This document shows, piece after piece, positions 46,495-54,426 of a stretch of DNA of 64,000 bases. Below the pieces are notes generated by a model. It worked only from the letters and a program-made list of their open reading frames with translations. It was not told the origin of the DNA and did not search any database. The stretch covers positions 1 through 64,000 of the forward strand of contig JANQRQ010000226.1 in the NCBI GenBank assembly GCA_028284485.1, read 5' to 3'. Source of the stretch: Planctomycetaceae bacterium. Lineage in GTDB: Bacteria > Planctomycetota > Planctomycetia > Planctomycetales > Planctomycetaceae. The position numbers and the translations under genes are program-made. Within the stretch, counting starts at the first letter, position 1; every line of letters starts with the position of its first letter.

Positions 46495-47091
46495 ATGAGA
46501 ATCACTGCCGAAGCCAAGCAAGAAACTCGATCGAGAATCCTGGAGATTTCAAAACGTCTGTTCCGCGACCACGGGTTTGAAGAAACGACTGTTCGCGACA
46601 TCGCACGAGAAGTCGGCATGGCAACCGGTACTTTGTTCAACTACTTCCGGTCCAAGGAAGAAGTTGCCATCGCCTTGGCAGAAGAAGCTCTCGAGAAGGC
46701 CCGACTGCAATTCCGTAGAAAACGTCACCAGGGCGCGACGCTGCAAGAAGATTTGTTCCTGCATGTATCAACCCAGCTTCGCGCATTGAGGCCGATCCGC
46801 CAATTCATAAACCCGGTCATTGAATCAGCCCTGGCGACTCCATTTCCCGAAAGTGGCAGCGAGTCCAGTCGCCGGATGCGAACCGAGCAGATTGAAACAG
46901 TGTCTTCCGTCCTCAATGAACACACCGTCGATCCGGAGCGATGGTCGATGACTGTGCCCATCTATTGGTCACTTTATGTCGGCGTGCTCGCATTTTGGGG
47001 ACACGACTCGTCACCGAAGCAAGAAGATTCCCTGGCCATGTTGGACCAGTCGATCAACATGTTCGTCGCCTGGTTGGAAACTGCCGGGTAA
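46495..47091 (+). CDS. TetR family transcriptional regulator
   Basis: 198 residues, the standard size. The N-terminal helix-turn-helix is LFRDHGFEETTVRDIAREVG with the recognition segment MATGTLFNYFRSKEEV. The C-terminal ligand domain shows no family-specific motif. A ribosome site (TTGGAGG) precedes ATG 46495. Two identical 12-bp palindromes flank its promoter, so it almost certainly represses itself and the ABC1-kinase gene that follows 14 bp downstream. The ligand is unknown; linkage to an ABC1/UbiB kinase suggests a lipid or isoprenoid-related signal (inference). Confidence 0.9.
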   Translation: MRITAEAKQETRSRILEISKRLFRDHGFEETTVRDIAREVGMATGTLFNYFRSKEEVAIALAEEALEKARLQFRRKRHQGATLQEDLFLHVSTQLRALRPIRQFINPVIESALATPFPESGSESSRRMRTEQIETVSSVLNEHTVDPERWSMTVPIYWSLYVGVLAFWGHDSSPKQEDSLAMLDQSINMFVAWLETAG

Positions 47092-47105
47092 AACGTTCCG
47101 TCACA

Positions 47106-48554
47106 ATGGAGATGCCACAAATGGCCCCGAACATTGCCGAACTGATAGCCGCCCTACCCGAAGACACACTCGATGATGTACCGCAAATCTCCGACGATCG
47201 TTTGCATGCAATCTTCGAGCAACTCTCGACGCGGCCCGTACCAGTTGGATCCTTTCAGCGACTATGGGCAATCGGAGGATTGCAGGCAAAGCTGACGTTT
47301 GCGTATCTCGCCTACTACGTGCGGACCTGGTTTCACTCGTCTGATAACAAAGAGCAGCAACTCATCGAGACCAACCTTCGCGCGGCTTTCAAGACATTGC
47401 AGACCATGGGCTACCTGCGTGGTGCCGTCATGAAAGTCGGACAAATCCTGGCCGCGTCCCCCGAGATTCTGCCGGATCAATTCGCCGAATTGCTCGAGAA
47501 GTTGCATTTTGAAGCTCCACCCATGCACTATTCGTTGTTGCGCGAACATGTCGAAAACGAGTTGGGCGACGATCCGGGAGAGATTTTTGATGACTTCGAG
47601 ACGGAGTCATTCGCGGCCGCCTCACTGGGTCAGGTCCATCGAGCAAGATTGAGATCTGGTGAATCGGTCGCGGTCAAGATTCAGTACCCAGGCATCGCGA
47701 GGACCATTCGAACAGACATCGCGAATCTGCGACGCTTACTGTTCCCACTTCGTATTTCCAAGGATTGGGATAGTCTGAATGCTCAATTTGGAGAAGCGCA
47801 AGCCGTCCTCGAATCGGAAACAGATTACGAACAAGAATCGGCCTCGCTAAAAGAAGCCCGCGCCGCGTTTCGAGAAGACGACGGAATTGTCGTTCCGCGC
47901 GTCTACGACCAGTATTCGACGCGCCGAATTCTGACAATGGAACTTGTCGACGGCGACGACTACAAAAAGTTTCTGGCATCGAATCCGTCACAGGAAGTGA
48001 GAAACCGGTTTGGCGAATTGATTTTGCGGACCGGGATGCGCCTCTACTTTTCGCATCGACTGCTGTATTCAGACTTTCATCCAGGCAATTTTCTGTTCCG
48101 CGAGGACGGGCGACTCGGGTTTATCGACTTCGGTGGGTTGCGTCGATTCAACGACGAGGAGTGGGCATTGATGGCCAGGGATGGGTACTTTGCCATGACG
48201 ACTTCAAACCGCCAGGACTTACTCGATTACATCCAACGGAGTTTGATGTTTTCGGATCAGGAAATGGAAGCGCGCCCGGACGTTGTTGGTGTCGTAGAGG
48301 AATGGGCCAACTATTATTGGCAACCGCTGCGGTTCGACGGACGATTCGACTATGGGGACCCGGACTACTTCCGTTTAGGCGCCAGCCTCTGGAAGAAAGC
48401 AGCAAAACTTCGTGTTCTCCGACAGCGACCCGTTAATATCTTCGCCCATCGTTGCAATTTTGAATTGTGCGCGTTGCTGTACCGCTTACGCGCCCAAGTC
48501 GAATGCCGGCGCATCTACGAGGAAGAAATCGAGGCTCTCGGCTGGCTGGTATGA
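47106..48554 (+). CDS. ABC1/UbiB (ADCK) family atypical kinase
   Basis: 482 residues from ATG 47106 (MEMPQMAPNIAELIAALPED). The family signatures are complete: KxGQ in VMKVGQILAASPEILP, the Ala-rich loop and AAASLGQVHRARL, the VAVKIQYPG lysine, DFHPGNFLF and FIDFGG. Members of this family take part in ubiquinone or other isoprenoid-lipid metabolism, usually at the membrane. It lacks the C-terminal membrane helices of UbiB, so it is closer to soluble ABC1 proteins. It is cotranscribed with the TetR gene. Confidence 0.88.
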   Translation: MEMPQMAPNIAELIAALPEDTLDDVPQISDDRLHAIFEQLSTRPVPVGSFQRLWAIGGLQAKLTFAYLAYYVRTWFHSSDNKEQQLIETNLRAAFKTLQTMGYLRGAVMKVGQILAASPEILPDQFAELLEKLHFEAPPMHYSLLREHVENELGDDPGEIFDDFETESFAAASLGQVHRARLRSGESVAVKIQYPGIARTIRTDIANLRRLLFPLRISKDWDSLNAQFGEAQAVLESETDYEQESASLKEARAAFREDDGIVVPRVYDQYSTRRILTMELVDGDDYKKFLASNPSQEVRNRFGELILRTGMRLYFSHRLLYSDFHPGNFLFREDGRLGFIDFGGLRRFNDEEWALMARDGYFAMTTSNRQDLLDYIQRSLMFSDQEMEARPDVVGVVEEWANYYWQPLRFDGRFDYGDPDYFRLGASLWKKAAKLRVLRQRPVNIFAHRCNFELCALLYRLRAQVECRRIYEEEIEALGWLV

Positions 48555-48608
48555 ATGGCATCCGTCGACATCTCAAGATTTCCGGACGGCGCTGTGGATT
48601 TGAGGGAC

Positions 48609-49013
48609 TTACCGAGTCTCCAAGTATTGCTTCCAAGGCGTCCAGTAGAACTTCTCCCAGCCGACGATAACCCCTTCGTAGTCGTGGTCCGGCACATCCA
48701 AATGCACCAGGTCGATCCGGCCGCCGTTTCCTTCGTCGGTAAATGCCAGAATCAATGTCGAATCGATATCATCATCATGAAACAACGCCGATCGCCATGA
48801 CTGCACGATTAACGTCGGGCGCACGACCGCCAGAATTTCTCCCGACAGCATATCTTTAAAGGCCCGAAAGGGTGATCTCGGTTCTCTCCCAATTGTGACC
48901 GGATCTCCGGTAAACGCCGCGTGCGTTTCGGGATCGAGATACATCTCCCACAACTCTTCGGGAGTAGCTGGCAGAACGACACTTTGCTGAATGATGCTTC
49001 TCATATGTGGCAT
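48609..49013 (-). CDS. SRPBCC/AHSA1-like domain protein
   Basis: Small protein of 134 residues with the helix-grip fold of the AHSA1/polyketide cyclase group. Landmarks are QSVVLPATPEELWEMYLDP at the start, HAAFTGDPVTI, then GEILAVVRPTLIVQSWRS and the final helix VGWEKFYWTPWKQYLETR. Such proteins bind hydrophobic ligands or Hsp90-like partners; most are uncharacterised. It converges with the ABC1-kinase gene. Confidence 0.85.
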   Translation of the reverse strand: MPHMRSIIQQSVVLPATPEELWEMYLDPETHAAFTGDPVTIGREPRSPFRAFKDMLSGEILAVVRPTLIVQSWRSALFHDDDIDSTLILAFTDEGNGGRIDLVHLDVPDHDYEGVIVGWEKFYWTPWKQYLETR

Positions 49014-49311
49014 CCGTTTTGTTGGGCAAGGATGTGTGGCGCACGCTCCGTGATATCAGTTTCTCCAGCGGCATGGGTGATGTCCAGCATCCTCTCTGTT
49101 ACCCCATGCACCGATTGGTGTTGCCGTAACTTAGCGCCCGTTTGTGACAAACTTCGTGACGGATGGCAATCAAATTGTTAAGGTTATTGTTAGTGGTAAC
49201 GAGAAGCGATCATCGGCCGAAAGGTCGACTATTCTCCCCTTGATTGCATTTGCGCAGACCAAAGTCGCTTGCCCATTCACGCGGTTGTTCATAACCGCAA
49301 AGGAGTATGCG

Positions 49312-51312
49312 ATGTCTCGTTCCCTCTTCACTTTCGCGTCGCTGCTGTTAATGTCGATTTGGCCGAATTCTCCATTATTTGCGCAGTTCGAACCGAATCA
49401 ACGTTTTCAGTTCCCGCCGACTCAGCGAAACCAATCGCAGTCAACGCAATCTCAGCAAAGCCAGTCTCAGAACAATCAATCCCCCAACAACCAGCAACCA
49501 CGAAGGTCCAATCCCCCGCCTCCCAATTTGCAGGAGCTATTCGAGTATTTCACGCCACAAAACCAGCCGCCGGCGCCGCAACAATTTGGACGATTCCCCC
49601 AGAATCCCAATTCCTATACTCCGACAGACACTTCAGCTTCGCCAACAATCCGAAACTCGCCCCCACCAATTCCCACACCGTCTGATGTCGCAAGCATGAC
49701 AGCGGAACAACAGCGCTCGTTATTACGCGAAGCCGTGCTGCGGCTCGATCAAGAATTAACGGGAATGAACACAGGCAGCGGTTGGAAAAGATTTCTGCTG
49801 ATCGAACAATTGGGAAGCAACCTGTGGAACATCGGTTCGGTCGCTCCGGATCACAATACTCGCGAGTCATTAGTGGCCGTGGCGGATCGTTTTAAATCGG
49901 TCAACGAAAACCCCGCCTACGATCAGATTCAGTCCCTGTGGGGTTTCCAGGTGGTCATCGCAGTCTTATCGGAGTTTGCCGCAGACCCCATCGATCGCAA
50001 AAAGCGCGAGGTCGCTGAAGAATTGGCAAAACTAAGCCGCTCGCTGAGCCGGCTTCACAATGGTTCTAATTGGAATGAGTATCTGCGACTCGACCGATTG
50101 AACAGCCTGGCGATGTCGTCCAAGACATTAGCACGCCCCGATCGGGAGATACTTAAAGAAATCGCTCGTCGATTCCGAGCAGTCTCCGGCAACCCCGATT
50201 ACGACGCAATTGCCCGCCTTTACGGTTTTGACGAAACGCGCCGCAGCCTGGATGAACTCGCTACCGAAGCTGGGCGGACATTAAAGTTGGCAAGCGGCTC
50301 GCTGACACCTTGCCGTGCCACGCAGACCAGACTGCTCGTCGAAGGGCTAGCTCTCAATGCGCAAAGGCTGAATGTGTTACAGCAAGGTCTTAGCGAAGCA
50401 CAACAGGCCTGGTCTGAACTCAAGCCGGACTCAGCTGAAGCCGAGCGGGCTCGAAGAATTCAAGAAATCATTCAAGGCATGGCCGACGACGCCGAAGACG
50501 AGCGCCAGGCACGTGCGAAGAAGATTCGCGAGATCATCGCCGCAATGATCGCCGAGGAGGAAGGAAATGACAGTGCATCAGACGCGGACGATACTGTCAT
50601 GCTGCTGCAATTCGACGAGGACTCAGAAACGGACGAAGAGGATACGGTTATGGTGCTTCAGTTCGATGATGAGCCTGAGTCAGACGCCACGGATTCGGTC
50701 ATGGTGTTGCAGTTTGAGGAGGAGGAAGAAGAAGACTCCGGTACGATTACCCTCCTGCAGTTCTCCGACGTTACCGATGACTCCGACGTTACCGATGACG
50801 AAGACGAACAGGACGAGGAGGAGGACGAGCCCGAATACATTCTGTTGCAGTTCTCAGACGCCCACGAACAGTCGGACAATGAAGAGCCGGAGCATATTCT
50901 CTTTCAATTCTCCGATGTTGAAGATCGAGCGGACGACGAAGAACCGAAGTACCATCTGTTTCAGTTTTCGGACGCCGAGGAGCAGCGGCAGAAAGCCGAA
51001 CAGTCGACGGAACAAAGCACAAGTGAAACCAGCCGGCCGCCGAACATCGTCCTGCGAGATCTGGCGCGAAGTTTCAGCACACTCCTGCACACCCGTCGCC
51101 AGAAAACTGCAGCGGAAGACGCCTGGACGGCAGCCCAATCAGAACCCGACTCGACCGGTGCGGCCGGTACACTCGTTTCGAAAGCTGAGGCGCACTATGA
51201 CGAGGCCGAATCTGACACCGAACAGCGCATCGCCGAAGTGATCCGCATGTTGTACGAACGGAACAAATCGGATTCCGACGAAAACGAGACGCTCGAGTTA
51301 AAGGACGACTAG
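49312..51312 (+). CDS. Secreted protein with seven acidic LQF repeats
   Basis: 666 residues from ATG 49312 (ribosome site AAGGAG). A signal peptide (MSRSLFTFASLLLMSIW...LFAQ) is followed by a Gln/Asn/Ser/Pro-rich region to about residue 120. Residues about 130-310 hold two tandem repeats of about 95 residues, each ending in a RFxxVxxNPxYDxIxxLxGF block. Residues about 425-560 contain seven copies of a hydrophobic core (VMLLQF, VMVLQF, VMVLQF, ITLLQF, YILLQF, HILFQF, YHLFQF) set in stretches made almost only of Asp and Glu. The end is helical and Lys/Glu-rich. I do not recognise a family. Its stop codon TAG is part of the first bases of repeat copy D. Confidence 0.78.
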   Translation: MSRSLFTFASLLLMSIWPNSPLFAQFEPNQRFQFPPTQRNQSQSTQSQQSQSQNNQSPNNQQPRRSNPPPPNLQELFEYFTPQNQPPAPQQFGRFPQNPNSYTPTDTSASPTIRNSPPPIPTPSDVASMTAEQQRSLLREAVLRLDQELTGMNTGSGWKRFLLIEQLGSNLWNIGSVAPDHNTRESLVAVADRFKSVNENPAYDQIQSLWGFQVVIAVLSEFAADPIDRKKREVAEELAKLSRSLSRLHNGSNWNEYLRLDRLNSLAMSSKTLARPDREILKEIARRFRAVSGNPDYDAIARLYGFDETRRSLDELATEAGRTLKLASGSLTPCRATQTRLLVEGLALNAQRLNVLQQGLSEAQQAWSELKPDSAEAERARRIQEIIQGMADDAEDERQARAKKIREIIAAMIAEEEGNDSASDADDTVMLLQFDEDSETDEEDTVMVLQFDDEPESDATDSVMVLQFEEEEEEDSGTITLLQFSDVTDDSDVTDDEDEQDEEEDEPEYILLQFSDAHEQSDNEEPEHILFQFSDVEDRADDEEPKYHLFQFSDAEEQRQKAEQSTEQSTSETSRPPNIVLRDLARSFSTLLHTRRQKTAAEDAWTAAQSEPDSTGAAGTLVSKAEAHYDEAESDTEQRIAEVIRMLYERNKSDSDENETLELKDD

Positions 51313-51410
51313 AGCGGTTGACTTTTTCTTGTGGGTGTTATGACTCGTAGGAGCCAGCTATCACAAACAAAACGCAATTTTCGCGGCCGCAAGTCAGCGT
51401 AATACGTTGT
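51309..51410 (+). repeat. Dispersed repeat, copy D
   Basis: It begins CTAGAGCGGTTGACTTTTTC and ends in the hairpin cagcg-taata-cgttg. The TAG at 51310-51312 is the stop codon of the upstream gene. It is 102 bp long, as is copy C, and copy A is 104 bp. Confidence 0.88.
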
Positions 51411-51442
51411 GGCCCAAACTCTCACATTGCGATCGTTCGGAA

Positions 51443-52381
51443 TCACACGGTAATGACGTGAATCCTAGACATCGCCCGGTCGAGGACGGCCACTTCGTTT
51501 TCGTTGATAATCGCGAGATCAAATCCTTTTCGGCCACATTCGATCGTTCGATTCTCTTCCGCTTGAACCGTCTCAGCAAACATCTCCGGGCCGGCAATCT
51601 GCTCCACGACCCGACCACCAAGGCTGTAGAGCTTGATCCGGGGAATGCCCTGCTCAGCGGTCAAAAGCGAACCACCACCCAGCACGACGAAGCTGACCGG
51701 ATTACAACAACCACTAAACCCGAATAGCTCGCGCGACTTGTGACCGAATCGAGCGAGCAACTTGCCTTCCGGCGAATAAGTTTCGATCCGATGCCGGCTG
51801 GGGTTACCAATTAACAATTCGCCTTCGGCACTCTCGCGCAGATGGAAGAATTCCGCAGGGACATTGGTGGGAGTTAACTTCGACAATTCCCGAACGGCCG
51901 CGTCGGCTCGGCTGACTCTCCACAACGATTGCCGAGAAGCATCGGTGGCAAATAGCGCCTCTTCTTTTGTCACGATACCCGTCACCAGACTCCGGTTCGG
52001 TAGTGAGAAAACTTCGACCGATTCCAGTGTGTCTGCCGAGAGGCGGTGAATCTCCGATCCCATACCGATGAAAAGATCTTGATTTTGATCAAGCACAATG
52101 GCGCGAACCGGTCGGGGCAATGCCCTTTCCATCACGACTCGGCCTGCCTGGCTGACGACTTGCAGCAATCCCTTTTGCTCACCGATCGCGGAGACAACAA
52201 AACCATCATCAGGATGCGCTGCAATTCGCAAAGGATGTCCCGTATCGAGAGAGATCGTACGGTTGAAGCCCTCCGTCGACGGTGAATTGTCAGCCCGAAT
52301 TGTTGACGTCGCCAACATGGCCGAAGCTGCTGCCGACGATGCCAGAAAATCGCGCCGGGTCGAACTGAATGGTTGATTCAT
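51443..52381 (-). CDS. Tat-exported beta-propeller protein with CCNP motif
   Basis: 312 residues with a Tat signal (STRRDFLASSAAASAMLATS). The rest is a series of NHL-like propeller strands (DDGFVVSAIGEQKGLLQVV, QNQDLFIGMGSEIHRLS, EGELLIGNPSRHRIETYSPE). A vicinal cysteine motif FSGCCNPVSF precedes the strand GGGSLLTAEQGIPRIKLYS. The same motif and strand order occur in the first gene of this operon. Its ATG overlaps the stop of the preceding gene (ATGA), so it is translationally coupled as the third gene. Ligand and role are unknown; binding of a metal or redox partner by the Cys pair is possible. Confidence 0.8.
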   Translation of the reverse strand: MNQPFSSTRRDFLASSAAASAMLATSTIRADNSPSTEGFNRTISLDTGHPLRIAAHPDDGFVVSAIGEQKGLLQVVSQAGRVVMERALPRPVRAIVLDQNQDLFIGMGSEIHRLSADTLESVEVFSLPNRSLVTGIVTKEEALFATDASRQSLWRVSRADAAVRELSKLTPTNVPAEFFHLRESAEGELLIGNPSRHRIETYSPEGKLLARFGHKSRELFGFSGCCNPVSFVVLGGGSLLTAEQGIPRIKLYSLGGRVVEQIAGPEMFAETVQAEENRTIECGRKGFDLAIINENEVAVLDRAMSRIHVITV

Positions 52382-54426
52382 CGATCATTCTCCAAAGAAA
52401 TCGCCAGGAGTTGTTTATCGTTTCTGAGATACAAGCGATCGCCAATGATCGCCGGGTGCGACATTGTTTCCGTTTCATCACCAAATGGCTGCCAACGCGA
52501 TACCACCTCGTACGACTCAGAATCGCTGCGAATCAGCAGCAAATCACCAGTCGTGGTAAAGATCAAAACGCGGTTGTTACCCGCAATCAGGGTCGTATGA
52601 TCGTAGAACAAATCGTCGTCCTGAACCCATACGGTCTTGAGATCGTCCTTCAAGTCCAAACAAAACAACTGCCCGTATGCAGTAAGAAAAACTCGGTCGT
52701 CAATGACCACGGGAGTACAGGTATCGGGAGCCGCGTCCAGATTCTCAGCAACCGGTTCCGGTTTGAGGCGGCCCGACTCATCGAATTCATAAAGTCGCGT
52801 CCCGCTATTCTCAGTTGCCACCATCAGCTTATTGTCCCACGCGATCGGGGTACCGACGTTGAAGTCCGACGCATCGGGCGGGATTAACTCCCATAATCGT
52901 TTGCCGGAAGCAACGTCCCAGCCACCCAAGCTGGCCGAGTCGTAACCGATCGCTTGTCGCTTCCGCCCACACGACACGGGGACAAAAGCGGAATACGCCG
53001 CGGCATGCCCGGGAGTTTCCCAAACCGTTTTGCCGTCAAACCGATCGAGGGCCACCATCGAGGCTTGCTCAGCTCCGGGATTGGTCAGCAGTAATCGCCC
53101 TTGAATCAACGGTGGAGTACAGCTTCCCCACGTCAATAGTTCAGTTTGATAATCGCCAACTAGGTTGCGTTGCCAGCGAACGTCGCCCGAAACCAATTCC
53201 ACGCAACTTAAATCGCCCAACGCCCCCTGAAAGTAAACCAGATCATCGACCACTATCGGCATCGCACGCGGCGCATTGGTGTATTGCAGTTGCTTAGGGG
53301 AAGGAACGGCAACATGCCATAGCGGCTTCCCTGTTGTCGCATCAAAGCAACGATACACATCGTTTTGCAATTCCTGGTCTTTATCGGCGGTCAGCACGTA
53401 GTCGGCGCTCGCTGCAATTCCGGAAAGCGCGGGGCCGGTCACATCAGCGCTCCAGATAATCTGCGGTTCTACCGAAAGACGCTGCGGCAGTGATCGCGAC
53501 GTCCCGTCGCCGGCAGGTCCACGCCATTCGACCCAGTTCTCGTCCAAGCCTGCCACTTCAATCGCGACAAAGCCCGACTTCGATTCGAGCTTTGTCATCA
53601 ATTGCAGCTCCTCATTGAGGTGCAGGAAGGCCGATTCCAAGATCGACATTTCGCCGGACGAAATGTTGGAACTCGCAAACAGAGTCACAAACGGAACTGC
53701 GGCCGTCTTGGCAACGATTCTGAGCGAACCCGGTTCGATCTTGCCACACCCTTCGAGCAGCGGTGGCAGATAGTGAGAAATCACAGCCACATCTGCTTCA
53801 CCATCCGCGACGGAATAGACCGCCTCTTCAAGCGAATGTGCAATTTGAACATGCTCGGCATTCCAGATTTGTGCTGATTTTAGTCGATTTATTGCCGCGA
53901 CATGCGATTCCTGATCTTCCTTCGGACCCAAAACGATCCGAGCGTCCTTCAGGTTCGCTGTCGATTGAAATTGGCTTTCCGCAGGGACAAGAAAAATCCC
54001 ATGCAGATCGGTTTCACCATCCCAGTCGGTCAACCGCAGCATCGGAGTCACAGGGAAGTTGGCCTGATCGGCATCATGCTGTACAACGGATGCCTTACCG
54101 ATGATGAGATCAAAGTCTCGCCCGAATCGATCAAACGCCAGGTTGAAACTCTCTTCGTAGAAAACCTGAACCGGGCGGTTCAACGATCGCGCAAGGGCCT
54201 GCTCCAAAGCCCCATAGTCACGCTGCCCACGACCGGGAACACAGGCACAAGACAACGGTGCCGCTAGTGGATCCATGACCAGGATTCGTAACGTGTCAGA
54301 ATCATTTGCCTGTTCAAACTGTGCATGAATTGCACCGGCAAACGCCACCAGCAACAGGGCGCAACCGGCAGGAAACCCGCACCGGATCATTCGCCAATTC
54401 GATTTTGCGCGAGAAAGCTGATTCAC
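52378..54426 (-). CDS. PhnD-like binding domain fused to PQQ-type beta-propeller
   Basis: 682 residues from GTG 54426, which overlaps the stop of the upstream gene (GTGA). A signal peptide (RMIRCGFPAGCALLLVAFAG) leads to an N-terminal periplasmic-binding domain of the PhnD/phosphonate type: YGALEQALARSLNRPVQVFY, FDLIIGKASVVQHDA, KDARIVLGPKEDQESHVAA and EAVYSVADGEADVAVISHY. From about residue 310 the sequence turns into a PQQ-type propeller (WVEWRGPAGDGTSRSLPQR, FDATTGKPLWHVAVP, YDSASLGGWDVASGKRLWEL). The combination is unusual. It is the middle gene of a coupled three-gene operon between two CCNP-motif propeller genes. A sensor or ligand-binding role outside the cytoplasm is inferred. Confidence 0.8.
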   Translation of the reverse strand: MNQLSRAKSNWRMIRCGFPAGCALLLVAFAGAIHAQFEQANDSDTLRILVMDPLAAPLSCACVPGRGQRDYGALEQALARSLNRPVQVFYEESFNLAFDRFGRDFDLIIGKASVVQHDADQANFPVTPMLRLTDWDGETDLHGIFLVPAESQFQSTANLKDARIVLGPKEDQESHVAAINRLKSAQIWNAEHVQIAHSLEEAVYSVADGEADVAVISHYLPPLLEGCGKIEPGSLRIVAKTAAVPFVTLFASSNISSGEMSILESAFLHLNEELQLMTKLESKSGFVAIEVAGLDENWVEWRGPAGDGTSRSLPQRLSVEPQIIWSADVTGPALSGIAASADYVLTADKDQELQNDVYRCFDATTGKPLWHVAVPSPKQLQYTNAPRAMPIVVDDLVYFQGALGDLSCVELVSGDVRWQRNLVGDYQTELLTWGSCTPPLIQGRLLLTNPGAEQASMVALDRFDGKTVWETPGHAAAYSAFVPVSCGRKRQAIGYDSASLGGWDVASGKRLWELIPPDASDFNVGTPIAWDNKLMVATENSGTRLYEFDESGRLKPEPVAENLDAAPDTCTPVVIDDRVFLTAYGQLFCLDLKDDLKTVWVQDDDLFYDHTTLIAGNNRVLIFTTTGDLLLIRSDSESYEVVSRWQPFGDETETMSHPAIIGDRLYLRNDKQLLAISLENDR

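Noticed and set aside
50658-50879. Minus-strand Ser/Cys-rich frame in the LQF-repeat region
   Set aside because: It is the reverse reading of Asp/Glu codons and therefore an artefact of the acidic repeats.
49312-51312. LQF repeats as a CRISPR-like or DNA-level repeat array
   Set aside because: The repetition is at the protein level; the DNA copies differ and spacing is irregular in bases.
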